From: Aquiluna sp. KACHI24
Lineage (GTDB): Bacteria; Actinomycetota; Actinomycetes; Actinomycetales; Microbacteriaceae
Direction: 5' to 3'
DNA length: 64,000 nucleotides
Assembly: GCF_025997915.1 (NCBI RefSeq)
Contig: NZ_AP026677.1
Span: 62,001 to 126,000, forward strand
The notes below the pieces were generated by a model. It was not told the origin of the DNA. It saw nothing but the letters and a program-made list of their open reading frames with translations, and did not search any database. The translations under genes were made by a program, and so were the position numbers. This document shows, in pieces, positions 42,716-52,417 of the stretch. The stretch's first letter is position 1; each line of letters starts with the position of its first letter.

Positions 42716-45700
42716 ATGGGTAGAAGAGTGCTTGCTGGTAGGCGTGGTCTGGCTGGCTGGATTATCGGAGCGCTTCTAGCCAGCACCTTGTTTCTCCAGT
42801 CGCCAGTGTCACCAAGTGTTGAGGCGGCATCTGCCGCGAGTTTGTCGGGAACTTGTGCTGCAAACTACGGCATTTCCGTCGAACCTCTTCACGGAGATTT
42901 TGCTTACATCGACAAGAAGGCGAACCCTGACTTTGCCGGAATGTACCTGGGGTACAAGGTCACAACCGTTTCGAATGCAGTTACGGTAAGCATTGCTGCT
43001 ACAACTGGTCAGTCGAAAGCTATCTCCTCGCTGAAGGAAACCTCCAAGGGCCTAGGCCAAATTAATGGTTCGCCCGGGAAGAGTGCTTTTTTCCTGTATG
43101 AACCTTACGTGCCACCAAGTCGTAACCAGTCTGCGGACCCTTCAACGATCACGGTTACGGTCCAGTTTCCTGGAGGTTCGTGCACCGCAACTGACTCAAT
43201 CGCTAGCTCCGAGCCGACTATCGCAGCCAATCCAAACAAGATTTACAGTGGTCAAGTAGCTGCTCCTTCGAGCACTCCAGTTGGACCTGGGTCACGTATT
43301 TACGTGAAACTCACGGGAAATACGGGAACAATTGGTTCGGGGCCGAGGGGTAATCGTGAAATTAACCTTGCACCGGTAACTGTTTTGGCTAACTTCGACT
43401 TCAATGCCTGGTCCCTTACGGCAGTCCGATTTAAGAGCGCTAACACTTTGTGCGGGGACAACGGTCTAGTCAAGGATGTCCTTTTTCTCAGCACGACCAC
43501 GACTCCTAGCAGCCTGAACTGCAATGGACTTTACTCACTCGTTTACGAGTTCACGGCAAAAACCGCGGGTAGTTATCTCGCTTCTGCAAGCAAAATAAAC
43601 GCTTTTGCCTACATCGCCTCGGGCAACCTGATAAAGCACACGACACCTTTCTCATCCGACATCTTGATTCCCCGAGTTGCCAGTGGGGCCTCTGTTTACA
43701 CCGAGCAGGACACCATTGACAACGTTGTGTCTAACGTGCTGAACAACGCGACTCCAGAGTTCACTGCCAATGATTCCTTTGCCATTACGCCGACCAATAA
43801 CGCTGTTACTTTTTCGCCATTCACCTTTATCGGACAAGTAGCCGACATTGATTGGACTCAGACCTGCCTGATTGACCCAGCCAACGCCGCTAACTGCTCA
43901 GATGGCCCTTACGGCGTTAAGGAATACGACCCTCTGGACGACAGCTTCTCGGCAAACAATGTCGGTTCATATCAATTAGTCACGACGGCAGCCGGTAAGA
44001 GATTGCGATTCACGCCTGCCAGCAACTTCAATTCGGGTGCTGGAAAAGAGACGTCAATCCAATTCAGCGTCAAGGACCAATCGAATCCAGTGAAGACCAC
44101 GATTGCCTCGGCTTTCGTAACTGTGACCTCATCCTTCATCGCCTACCCCGTGGATATGAGTACCCCAGAGGGTGCCCAAACCGAGAGTCCAGTGCTGCAG
44201 ACATCAAACGCCCAGAGCGGCATAGCTTCCACCTGCTTTGTAGGGCCGTCGGGTTGCGTGACAACCCTGACTGTTACTGGTCAGGGCACTTGGAGCCTTG
44301 GAGGTTCGGCTTCAAGCCCAACGATCATCTTCACCCCAGCGGCTGGATTCACGGGAAATGCATCCATTGACTTCAAGGTGACCGATGTTGGAGGCCGAAC
44401 AAGCCAGGCAACAGTGACTGTAAATGTGTACTCTGTGCCAACCATCCAAGCTGTAAACCTTTCTGTCCCGCAGGGTGGAAAGGCTTCCATCAGTCCGACG
44501 GTTGCTGGCGGCACCGCCCCTTACCACTACTGCATATCTGAAACAGTTCCGATTGCCGCATCTTGCAATGTAAACCAGGTCTCCACGTCTAATGCTCTAT
44601 GGCAGTTCAACGGGGGAGTTGTTTCCGTTAGCCCAGCTGCGAATTTCACAGGCACCGAGACTGTTTACATAGCGGTCGTAGATGCCCGATCCCAAGTGGC
44701 ATCCAATTCGGCCACGATAACGATCACTCCGCCATCCGCACCAACTATCCAGAACTCGACAACGAACACCAATACAGCTATTCGTGTGACTTTGTCGCCT
44801 GTCATCACGGCTTCAACGAGCTACACGCTTTACCTGATCTCCAACTCAGCCTCTGTCTCTTCAACCACCACGGCTGCAGGATCTTGGTTGATTAGCGGCG
44901 CCCAAGTTTCTTTCCTGAGCTACAACAACTTCACTGGCTCAGCGACTATCAATGTTCAGGTTGTGGATGCCATTGGCCAGGGCGGCACGGCAACAATGAC
45001 TGTGAACGTTACTGCCCCATCTGCTCCAACTGTCACTGGCCCCTCAGCATCAACAACCACGACTTCTCCCGTCACACTAACACCAGTGGGTTCATCAACG
45101 CTTCCATTGACCTACTGTCTTGAGAACCCTTCCTCACAGGGGTCCTGTGCAAGCGGCAACCCAGTCAATCAGGGTGGAGTCGGTGGTTGGTCCCGCACCA
45201 ATAACCAGGTGACATTTACTGCGATTGTCGGTTTCACAGGCTCTGCAACTATTTCAATTATCGTCACCGACACCTTGGGCCAGACTGGTTCAGCCACCTT
45301 GACGGTTACCGTAAACGACGCCAGTTTCGGCGCTCAGGGAGTTCTGGATGTTCTGACACATGCTGCATCGTCAATAACGAACAACACCGCAACTCTGAAT
45401 GGTTCTGGTTACGCACCTGGCTCGGGAACTGCAACCTTCTGGTTCTGTTACGACACCACCTCAAACCTGGCTACCTGTAATCCAGTTGCGGCAACACCCT
45501 CCTCTGCTACGGCGGGTAACTCTGCATCAATTTCCTATGCAGTTACCGGCCTCACAGCGGGTACCACCTATTACTTCAAGGCCATGGCGCACAGCGGAAC
45601 CACCGCCAGCGGCACGATTTTGAACTTCACGACCACTGGTGTTGCACCTACCACGCCTGCACCAACCCCGACTCCAACTTCAGACCCAGGACCAGCTATT

Positions 45701-47360
45701 CCAGCCGAGCCAAAGCTCTGTACTCCAAAGACGGAAACCTTAGATGCGGAGCTAGGACTCGTTGGTGTGATCACTCGACTGTTCACATCAGCAGCGACAT
45801 TTGCTTCGCAGACCTTTGGCTTCTTGCTTGAGCCGGTGATGAACAGTTCGGTCGGAAGTGCACTGCTAGCGGCGCAGCCTGCTCTGGCTAACCCATTACT
45901 TGGTTCGAACACCATGGTTGAGGTCGGACAGACCACCGTCACTCAGATGTTCAAAGCCGCAGCACCGACGAAGTCAACCTCGACCCTAGACTCCAGCACC
46001 ATCGAGCTAAGTGCCGGTTCGACCTCCGGTGAGTTGGTACTGACCAGCAAGACTGGCGAGGACCTATCGCTCCTGGATGCTCAGTTCACTGACTTCACCG
46101 CGACCACTGAGTTCTCTGGATCAGATTTCAACAACCCGCTGACCTGGCAGAAGCTTGGTTACGGTGCAATGTGTTGGAAGCTCGAGCCATTCTCTGACGC
46201 TGACTACTTCTTCACCCTGCCTTACCCACTGCAGTTGCCTGCTGGCGCAGCAGCGGGAGAGTGGGGAGTACTCGAACGTAATCGTGAAGGCAGGATCATT
46301 GACTGCTCGTAGCGAGGATTACCAAACCGACACTGTCTTTGCTTCTCCTCAGCCAGGGCAGCGAGTGTTTGCTGACATCAACGCCAACGGCATCTTTGAC
46401 CCAGGCGGCAAGGACTGGCGACAAGGCGATCTCACACATCGTGATCTGCGCCAAGTTGAAGGGTGCTCCTGCACCAAGCACCCAGGCCACTGCGTCACCG
46501 ACGGTTTCACCTACTCCTAGCGTGACTCCGACGCCTACTCCAACTTCAAACCGCGACTCCAACACCAACTGGAACCGCGACTCCAACCCCTAGCCCAACG
46601 GCCACGGTTACCCCATCGGCTTCGCCTACTGCGACTCCAACTCAGACCCCAAGCCCAACTGCAACTCCGACCCCCAACGGTTACTCCAACCTTCAAGCCG
46701 GAACCGCTGAAGGGTGAGGACTGCGTCTGGCCAGAGCCGACCACGAAGCCAAAGATTGCTGAACCGACTCCAATTCCGACCACATCGAACCCACCGATTG
46801 TGATCAAGTTGAATCCGTTCACTCCTTCGCCATCACCTACTCCGTCACCGACTGGCACTGCGTCGCCGACACCATCACCTACTGGTACTGCAACGCCAAC
46901 CCCGTCTCCTACCGGAACTTCGACACCAACTCCAAGTCCAACGGGAACGGCTACTCCGACGCCAAGTCCGACCGGAACCGCTAACCCGACTCCATCGCCA
47001 ACAACGACGGTCACTCCAACCCCATCACCAACCGGTACTGCTAACCCAGTGCCACCGATCTCTTCGGATGACAGCCTGCCCTGTACTCCAAATGAGACCT
47101 ATGGTGCTGCGCTGTTGGTATCGAACGGCACCGCGACTACCTGTTTGAGAACCACGTCGCTTGCTCTGTTTAACATTGCCTTTGCTCCTTTTGAGGCTGA
47201 GCAAGAGCCAGAGTTTGAAACCGAAAGCTCTGAGGCTGTCGTGATCATGCCAAATGAGCTGGCTGACACTGGTTTTGATAACGGACTGCTCGCACTTCTT
47301 GCGATGCTGATGGCAGGATTTGGTTACCTAGCCATTCGAGTATCGAGAAGGCGTGACTAA
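42716..47360 (+). CDS. Large LAxTG surface protein with Ig-like repeats and PT-rich stalk (frame broken four times)
   Basis: Starts at ATG 42716 (AGGGGAAC upstream); signal peptide LAGWIIGALLASTLFLQS. Then Ig/cadherin-like repeats with VTAPSAPTVTG and FTGSATI (about 43.7-45.3 kb), a late FN3-like part, a conserved end domain, a Pro/Thr stalk (46.5-47.05 kb), and the tail LADTGFDNGLLALLAMLMAG plus RRRD, a class E sortase signal. As read, the frame stops at 46312. It is restored by removing one base each at GGGG 46263-46266, GG 46412-46413, AAA 46548-46550 and AA 46676-46677; each is +1 and each piece joins without losing conserved sequence. So one ~1546-residue protein, either mis-sequenced or recently broken. 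Confidence 0.75.
46836..47045 (+). repeat. Seven tandem 30-base repeats coding PTPSPTGTAx
   Basis: Seven copies at an exact 30-base period encode the decapeptide PTPSPTGTA(S/T/N), copy 6 being PTPSPTTTVT. They form the end of the wall-spanning stalk. Third codon positions differ between copies, so the protein repeat is kept by selection. Copy number could vary by slippage. Short irregular PT stretches precede it from about 46510. Confidence 0.9.
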
Positions 47361-48026
47361 GAAACTCATTGCAACCCTTGGGGAGCTGCTGCTAATAGCG
47401 GCAGCTCTTCTTGGTTTGTATCTGCTCTATCAGGTGTGGTTTTCAAATGTTCGTGCTGACCTAAGCGCCAATGAACTCGCACTGCAGATTGAGAGTGAGT
47501 TTGAATTACGGGATCCAAAGCCACTCAATCTGATGTGGTTGTGGAGCCTGACGTCACGTCGGCTTCAGCGCCAAAGCGAGCAATTGGGCTTTTGTATATC
47601 CCAAGGTTGAAAGCCGATGTTTGGAATACCCCAATCATCTCCGATGTCTCCGGAAGAGCGCTGTCAATTGGAGTTGGTCATTATCCGATGACAGCTTTAC
47701 CGGGTGAGCCAGGAAACTTTGCGATCGCAGGCCACCGAGCGACAAATGGCGAACCCTTCGCAAAATTCGAAAAGTTGGTTGCGGGCGACTTGGTTTTTGT
47801 GCAAACCAAGGCGGGTTTTTTCACCTATGAGCTGATCGCCGATCAGAAGATTCAAGAACGTGAGGTTTGGGTTCTAGATTCAAATCCCAAAGGCCTTGCC
47901 GAGGCCGGAGAGTCACTTATCACCTTGACATCTTGCGATCCTCGATGGAACTCCACCAGGCGTTGGGCTTGGTGGGGGAAGCTCGTTGAGTTTTCCACCG
48001 AGAGACCAGAGGAGTTAGTGAAGTGA
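47353..48026 (+). CDS. srtE: Class E sortase (one frameshift)
   Basis: Part 1 (47353 to about 47532): GTG start overlapping the surface-protein stop by eight bases, MTKKLIATLGELL and one membrane helix (LLIAAALLGLYLLYQVW). Part 2 (from about 47533): IGLLYIPRL, GHYPMTALPGEPGNFAIAGHRATNG (His), and LTSCDPRWNSTRRW with the catalytic Cys and Arg. The frames join at about 47530 with a missing base (or two extra). Class E sortases attach LAxTG proteins to the wall; the substrate is the adjoining gene. Product would be about 223 residues. Overlaps the next gene by four bases. Confidence 0.8.
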
Positions 48027-48236
48027 TTTTTCCCTGGCTCTATCGGATGCTCCCTGGCAAACAGGCTTGCGAAATGGATTCAACTTCTTGTACTGACTGG
48101 CTTGGTCATTACAGCCTTGATGCTTTGGGTTTTTCCTGCACTTGATGCTCAGTTGAGCACTCCAACTGTGGAGAGCTCCATGGATAGTTTCAAATCAACT
48201 AGCCTTGAATTGGCTAGAGAAGGAGTCCCCCAATGA
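48023..48236 (+). CDS. Small membrane protein between sortase and protease (one frameshift)
   Basis: GTG at 48023 overlaps the sortase stop (GTGA). As read it stops early, but dropping one A of AAA (48059-48061) gives a ~70-residue protein: IFPWLYRMLPGNRLAKW, then helix LLVLTGLVITALMLWVFPAL, and a tail ending REGVPQ. WxxxLPG...K..-LxxWVFP recalls the small protein found beside class E sortase genes in other actinobacteria (memory). Its stop (48234-48236) overlaps the protease ATG by four bases, so all four genes look translationally coupled. Confidence 0.6.
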
Positions 48237-50209
48237 CGATGAGAAAACTAATTGCGGCAGTGCTGCTGGCCTCATTGGCAATCTCTACTCCAGCCATCGC
48301 GAATAACGGCAAGGGCAAGGGGCCAGAGACCACACCTGCCGCCGAGAAGACTTCGCAGGGTAATGATAAAGAGCCGGTCATCGCGCCAACTCCTAACACC
48401 GAGGTCGCCGAAAAGGCGCAAGAGCAGGCCGTTGCCAAGGCCGAAGAGAAAAAGAATGTTGCCGAGGAAAAGGTAGCCGAGGCTGTTGCCGTAAAGGAAG
48501 AAGCCAAGGAAGCCGTAGCCGCTCAGAAGGCTGCCGAGCAAGAAGTGAAGAAGCTAGAAGAGCAGGTCAAGAGCTCTGCAGCAACCCCGGCCATAAAGTC
48601 TGCCCTGGACCAGGCCAAGGAGCGCGCCGAGGCAGCTGCTATCGAGGCAAAGGAAAAGACTAAAGAAGCAACTGTCACCTCCAAGGAGGCGGCATCTGCA
48701 AAGGCTGCAGCTGCGGCCGCGGCCAGTGCGGCCAAGGCGTTGAACAAGGTCAAGGGCGCAGCTCCTGGCTGTATTGAACTTATCGAGACCGGTAAGCCAA
48801 GCTCAGAGTCTTGCGAGGTTTCCCGCTATGTCATTAGGTTCAATGCTGGAGTTGACCCAGACCTTCAAGTCAAGGGCATGAAGGCCATCAAGATCCCAGT
48901 GAAGACGACTTTGAAGGGCGTATTTTCGGGCGCGGTTGCTGATATAAATGCTGGTCAACTAAAGGCACTGGTTGCCAGCGGCAAGATCCGCAGTGTGGAG
49001 CAGGATTATGAAATCAAGCTAGACCCAACAGCCGCGGGGGACACTCAGCTAAACGCTACATGGGGTCTGGATCGTATTGACCAAACCGCACTCCCACTAT
49101 CCGGGAGCTACACCAACCCCAACACCGGTTCAGGGGTCAAGGCCTACATCGTTGACACGGGTGTGCTCACATCTCATTCAGAGTTTGCCGGTCGCATCGC
49201 AAGCGGATTCACTGCTGTTTCAGATGCCAACGGTGTGAATGACTGCAATGGTCACGGAACTCACGTAGCCGGAACGGTCGCAGGTGCCACCTATGGAGTA
49301 GCCAAGCTGGCCACAGTTGTCCCGGTTAGGGTTTTGGACTGTGCCGGTTCTGGGTATCTCTCGAGCGTAATCTCCGGTCTTGACTGGATCGGCAGCAATC
49401 ACGCTGCTGGCACTCCAGCTGTTGTGAACATGAGTCTGGGTGGTGGCGCGAGCTCAACCCTCGACTCAGCCGTTGAGGCTTTGGTTTCAAAGGGTCTAAC
49501 GGTTGTGGTTGCCGCTGGTAACTCGGCAGCTGATGCCTGCACATCCTCACCAGCTAGAACTCCAGGTGCGCTAACTATTGCTGCCAGCAACAGCACCGAT
49601 GGATTCGCATCCTTCTCAAACTTCGGATCTTGTGTTGATTTGATTGCCCCAGGTGTTTCCATCACCTCGGCTTGGATCGGATCTTCCACTGCCACAGCTC
49701 AGATCAGCGGCACCTCGATGGCTTCCCCTCACGTTGCAGGACTAGTTGCCTCGGCAATGACTGCGGGCTACCTTGCTCCAAATCAAGTTGAGTTCGTGAT
49801 CGAATCCGGTGCTGCAGGTTCGGCTATCTCGTCAGCCCCTGCCGGAACCGCAAACCTATTGGCTCAGGTTGTTGCCTTGGCACCAACTGAGCCAAAGCCC
49901 GAGGTTCCAACCGAGTCAGTGACCGTGCCAGTTGCTCCAGTCCTAACCGAGGCAGCGTTTTCCAAGAACACGGCCAGAATCAGCTGGACCATTTCACCAG
50001 ATGGTGGATCACCGCTTCTCTCACACAGTGTGAGGGTTTGGGAGCGCGGTCAGCTGGTTCGCAAGGTTGATGTTGCAGCGAATGTCACAACTGCACGACT
50101 CACCGGTTTGAAGTGGGGCGTGAGCTATACCTTCACCGTTGTCGCTACAAACGCAATCGGAACCAGTGTTGACTCTGCAGTCACGAGTGCCTACACACCT
50201 AGGAGATAG
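48233..50209 (+). CDS. Secreted subtilisin-like serine protease (S8) with coiled-coil N-region and C-terminal FN3
   Basis: 658 residues. Signal peptide 1-24 (LIAAVLLASLAISTPAIA); a long Ala/Lys/Glu-rich coiled coil (about 40-180); an I9-type propeptide (about 195-265; YVIRFNAGVD, VEQDYEIKLD); catalytic domain with Asp (AYIVDTGV), His (NGHGTHVAGTV) and Ser (GTSMASPHVAG); FN3 domain (about 565-655). ATG 48233 preceded by AAGGAGTC. The coiled coil may tether the enzyme to the wall or membrane. Last gene of the surface operon; a role in processing the LAxTG protein or other surface proteins is inferred. Confidence 0.9.
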   Translation: MTMRKLIAAVLLASLAISTPAIANNGKGKGPETTPAAEKTSQGNDKEPVIAPTPNTEVAEKAQEQAVAKAEEKKNVAEEKVAEAVAVKEEAKEAVAAQKAAEQEVKKLEEQVKSSAATPAIKSALDQAKERAEAAAIEAKEKTKEATVTSKEAASAKAAAAAAASAAKALNKVKGAAPGCIELIETGKPSSESCEVSRYVIRFNAGVDPDLQVKGMKAIKIPVKTTLKGVFSGAVADINAGQLKALVASGKIRSVEQDYEIKLDPTAAGDTQLNATWGLDRIDQTALPLSGSYTNPNTGSGVKAYIVDTGVLTSHSEFAGRIASGFTAVSDANGVNDCNGHGTHVAGTVAGATYGVAKLATVVPVRVLDCAGSGYLSSVISGLDWIGSNHAAGTPAVVNMSLGGGASSTLDSAVEALVSKGLTVVVAAGNSAADACTSSPARTPGALTIAASNSTDGFASFSNFGSCVDLIAPGVSITSAWIGSSTATAQISGTSMASPHVAGLVASAMTAGYLAPNQVEFVIESGAAGSAISSAPAGTANLLAQVVALAPTEPKPEVPTESVTVPVAPVLTEAAFSKNTARISWTISPDGGSPLLSHSVRVWERGQLVRKVDVAANVTTARLTGLKWGVSYTFTVVATNAIGTSVDSAVTSAYTPRR

Positions 50210-50269
50210 CAACATTTCTACAGGGGCTATCTGAGTAAGGTTGCCCACCGTGATATCAATATTTCTAGT

Positions 50270-50287
50270 TAGCTAAGACTAGCTAAG
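50270..50287. promoter_or_regulatory. Operator repeats upstream of the toxin-antitoxin genes
   Basis: TAGCTAAG at 50270-50277 and 50280-50287, 10 bases apart, on the same face of the helix; the first is part of the palindrome TTAGCTAA. They are 14-31 bases before the antitoxin ATG. Phd/YefM antitoxins bind such short repeats to repress their own operon. Confidence 0.6.
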
Positions 50288-50300
50288 TTATGCTCTCCAC

Positions 50301-50570
50301 ATGACTTACGTATTCAACATGCATGATGCGAAAACCAAGCTCTCGAAACTTGTGGAACTTGCAGAGAGCGGTCAAAGGGTTCAAATCGCTAGGAACGGCA
50401 AAGTGGTCGTGGAGCTCAATGTTGTTGCGAAGAAGAGCAGACCGCTCTTTGGTGAATTCAAGCCACTGAATATCTGGACGTCCGAGGATTTCGATGAGCC
50501 TGTCCAGGAGTGGATTGATGCTTTTGCAATTTCACAAAGTGAACTAGAACTACAAAGTAACAAAAAGTGA
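50301..50570 (+). CDS. Phd/YefM-family antitoxin
   Basis: 89 residues. VFNMHDAKTKLSKLVELAESGQRVQIARNGKVV is the Phd/YefM DNA-binding and dimer core; the C-terminal half (EDFDEPVQEWIDAF) is the disordered part that wraps the toxin. ATG 50301. Overlaps the toxin gene by four bases (GTGA), as usual for such pairs. Confidence 0.9.
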   Translation: MTYVFNMHDAKTKLSKLVELAESGQRVQIARNGKVVVELNVVAKKSRPLFGEFKPLNIWTSEDFDEPVQEWIDAFAISQSELELQSNKK

Positions 50571-50944
50571 GTCAGCTCCTTTTTGACACAAACGCTCTCG
50601 TTTTTTACACAACGCTTGATAGGCGAATTGGCAAGAAAACAATCGCTTTGCTAAATCGTTCTGAACTTTTCTACTCTCCACTTAGCCTTATCGAGCTGAG
50701 CCTAAAGAACAGAAGATCGACTCGGCCATCTCCTGAGTTGCAAATACAGGAACTTGAATCACTGGGTATTGAGGAGCTCCAAGTCGACTCTGGAGTAGCA
50801 GCGAATTTGTTAGAGCTGGAAACCTTAGACCCCTTTGACTTGGCATTGGTCGCTCAAGCAAAACATCGCGGAATGCTGTTTCTGACGTCAGACCAGCGAA
50901 TCTTGAATTCTGATTTGAAGTTTGTTAGAGATCTGACTGACTAA
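50567..50944 (+). CDS. PIN-domain toxin (VapC family)
   Basis: 125 residues. First acidic strand LLFDTNALVFYT (Asp), Glu in SLIELSLK, and third acidic block LDPFDLALVAQA with LTSDQRI after it. Mg2+-dependent RNase that cleaves tRNA or rRNA when free of antitoxin. GTG start. With a Phd-type antitoxin this is the common PIN-Phd mix. Converges with the gabD gene, overlapping by four bases; different strand and base use suggest later acquisition. Confidence 0.9.
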   Translation: MSQLLFDTNALVFYTTLDRRIGKKTIALLNRSELFYSPLSLIELSLKNRRSTRPSPELQIQELESLGIEELQVDSGVAANLLELETLDPFDLALVAQAKHRGMLFLTSDQRILNSDLKFVRDLTD

Positions 50945-52417
50945 ACGGTCGGGTCAGCAATACCAACATAGACAGTCTCGAGATACTCCTCGATACCCTC
51001 TTGTGATCCCTCACGACCAAGACCTGATTGCTTGACGCCACCGAATGGTCCTGCTGGGTTTGATACCAAGCCGGTATTCAAACCAAACATGCCGACCTCG
51101 AGACCCTCGGCCAGGCGAAGTCCTCGGTTGAGGTCTTTGGTGAAGGCATAGGCGACAAGACCATACTCGGTGTTATTCGCCATCTTGACTGCTTCGGCCT
51201 CAGTCTTGAAGGTGCAGATTGGTGCGACTGGACCAAAGATCTCATTTTGCAAAATGTCACAGCTCTCTGGGACAGAAACCAGCACTGTTGGTGGGTAGAA
51301 GTAACCCTCACCGGAAGGAATCTCCCACCTAGCAAAACCTTGGCACCCTTGGACTTGGCATCCTCAACGAGGGCGTGAATACCCTGACGAGCACGCTCTT
51401 CGATTAGTGGTCCGATGTTTGAACCCTCATCTAGACCGCGGCCAACCTTGAGAGCTGACATGCGCTGGCTGAGCTTTTGACCAAACTCATCGGCAACGCT
51501 TTCGTGGACGATAAATCGGTTCGCTGCTGTGCAGGCCTCACCCATGTTGCGAAGCTTTGCGAGCATCGCGCCCTCAACTGCCTTATCGATGTCGGCATCT
51601 TCAAAGACCAAAAACGGTGCATTGCCACCAAGCTCCATCGAAACGCGCAATACCTGGTGAGCAGAGTCTGCAATCAGCTTGCGACCAACTGGGGTAGAAC
51701 CGGTGAACGAAAGCTTTCTGAGTCGGTCGTCTTTGATAAGTGGACCGGTGACCTCTTGAGGGTTAGTGGTCGTGATTACATTCAGCACACCCTTTGGAAG
51801 CCCCAGATCCTCCAAAACCGTTGCAAATAGTTGCGAGGTGAGTGGAGTGAGTGCTGCTGGCTTTAGCACCATGGTGCAGCCAGCTGCGATGGCCGGTGCA
51901 ATCTTTCTGGTTGCCATTGCAAGCGGGAAGTTCCAGGGGGTAATCAAAAGTGCTGGACCGACCGGCTTCTTTAGGACCATTAGGCGGTTCTTGCCATCTG
52001 GGGCAGTTGAGTAGCGACCGTAGATCCTTGGTGCCTCTTCGGAGAACCAACGTAGGAACTCGGCTCCGTAGGCTACTTCACCCTTGGCTTCAGCAAATGG
52101 CTTACCCATTTCCATCGACATCAGCATATCGCAAAGTCATCTGCCATCGCGGTCACTTTTTCAAAGGCTGCGCGAAGTAGCTCCGCTCTCACGCGAGGAG
52201 CGGTCTTGGCCCAGTCTGCCTGGGCTTCGTGAGCGGCAGCTAGAGCTGCTTGACCGTCTTCGTAGGAGGCATCTGAGATGGTCTTCAGGACCTGGCCGGT
52301 CGCAGGATCGATGACATCTAGAGTCTTTCCGCTGGATGACTCTCGCCACTCACCACCAACAAAAACACCGGTTGGAACTAGGTCAAGAACACGTTTTTCA
52401 TCTGCGGGGGTAAACAC
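50941..52417 (-). CDS. gabD: Succinate-semialdehyde dehydrogenase-like ALDH, gene broken by two frameshifts
   Basis: Three pieces make one complete ALDH of about 490 residues: 52417-52121 (FVGGEWRESSSGKTL), 52127 to about 51330 (LMSMEMGKPFAEAKGEV, LITPWNFPLAMATRK, MELGGNAPFLVF with Glu, MGEACTAANRF with Cys) and about 51325-50941 (EIFGPVAPI, FGGVKQSGLGREGS). EMGKPxAEAxGEV and GEAC are GabD marks. The first break (52121-52128) is AT duplicated or one base lost; the second, at GGG near 51328, lacks one G. GTG start after AAGGAG; directly follows copA. Oxidises succinate semialdehyde if intact. Confidence 0.75.
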
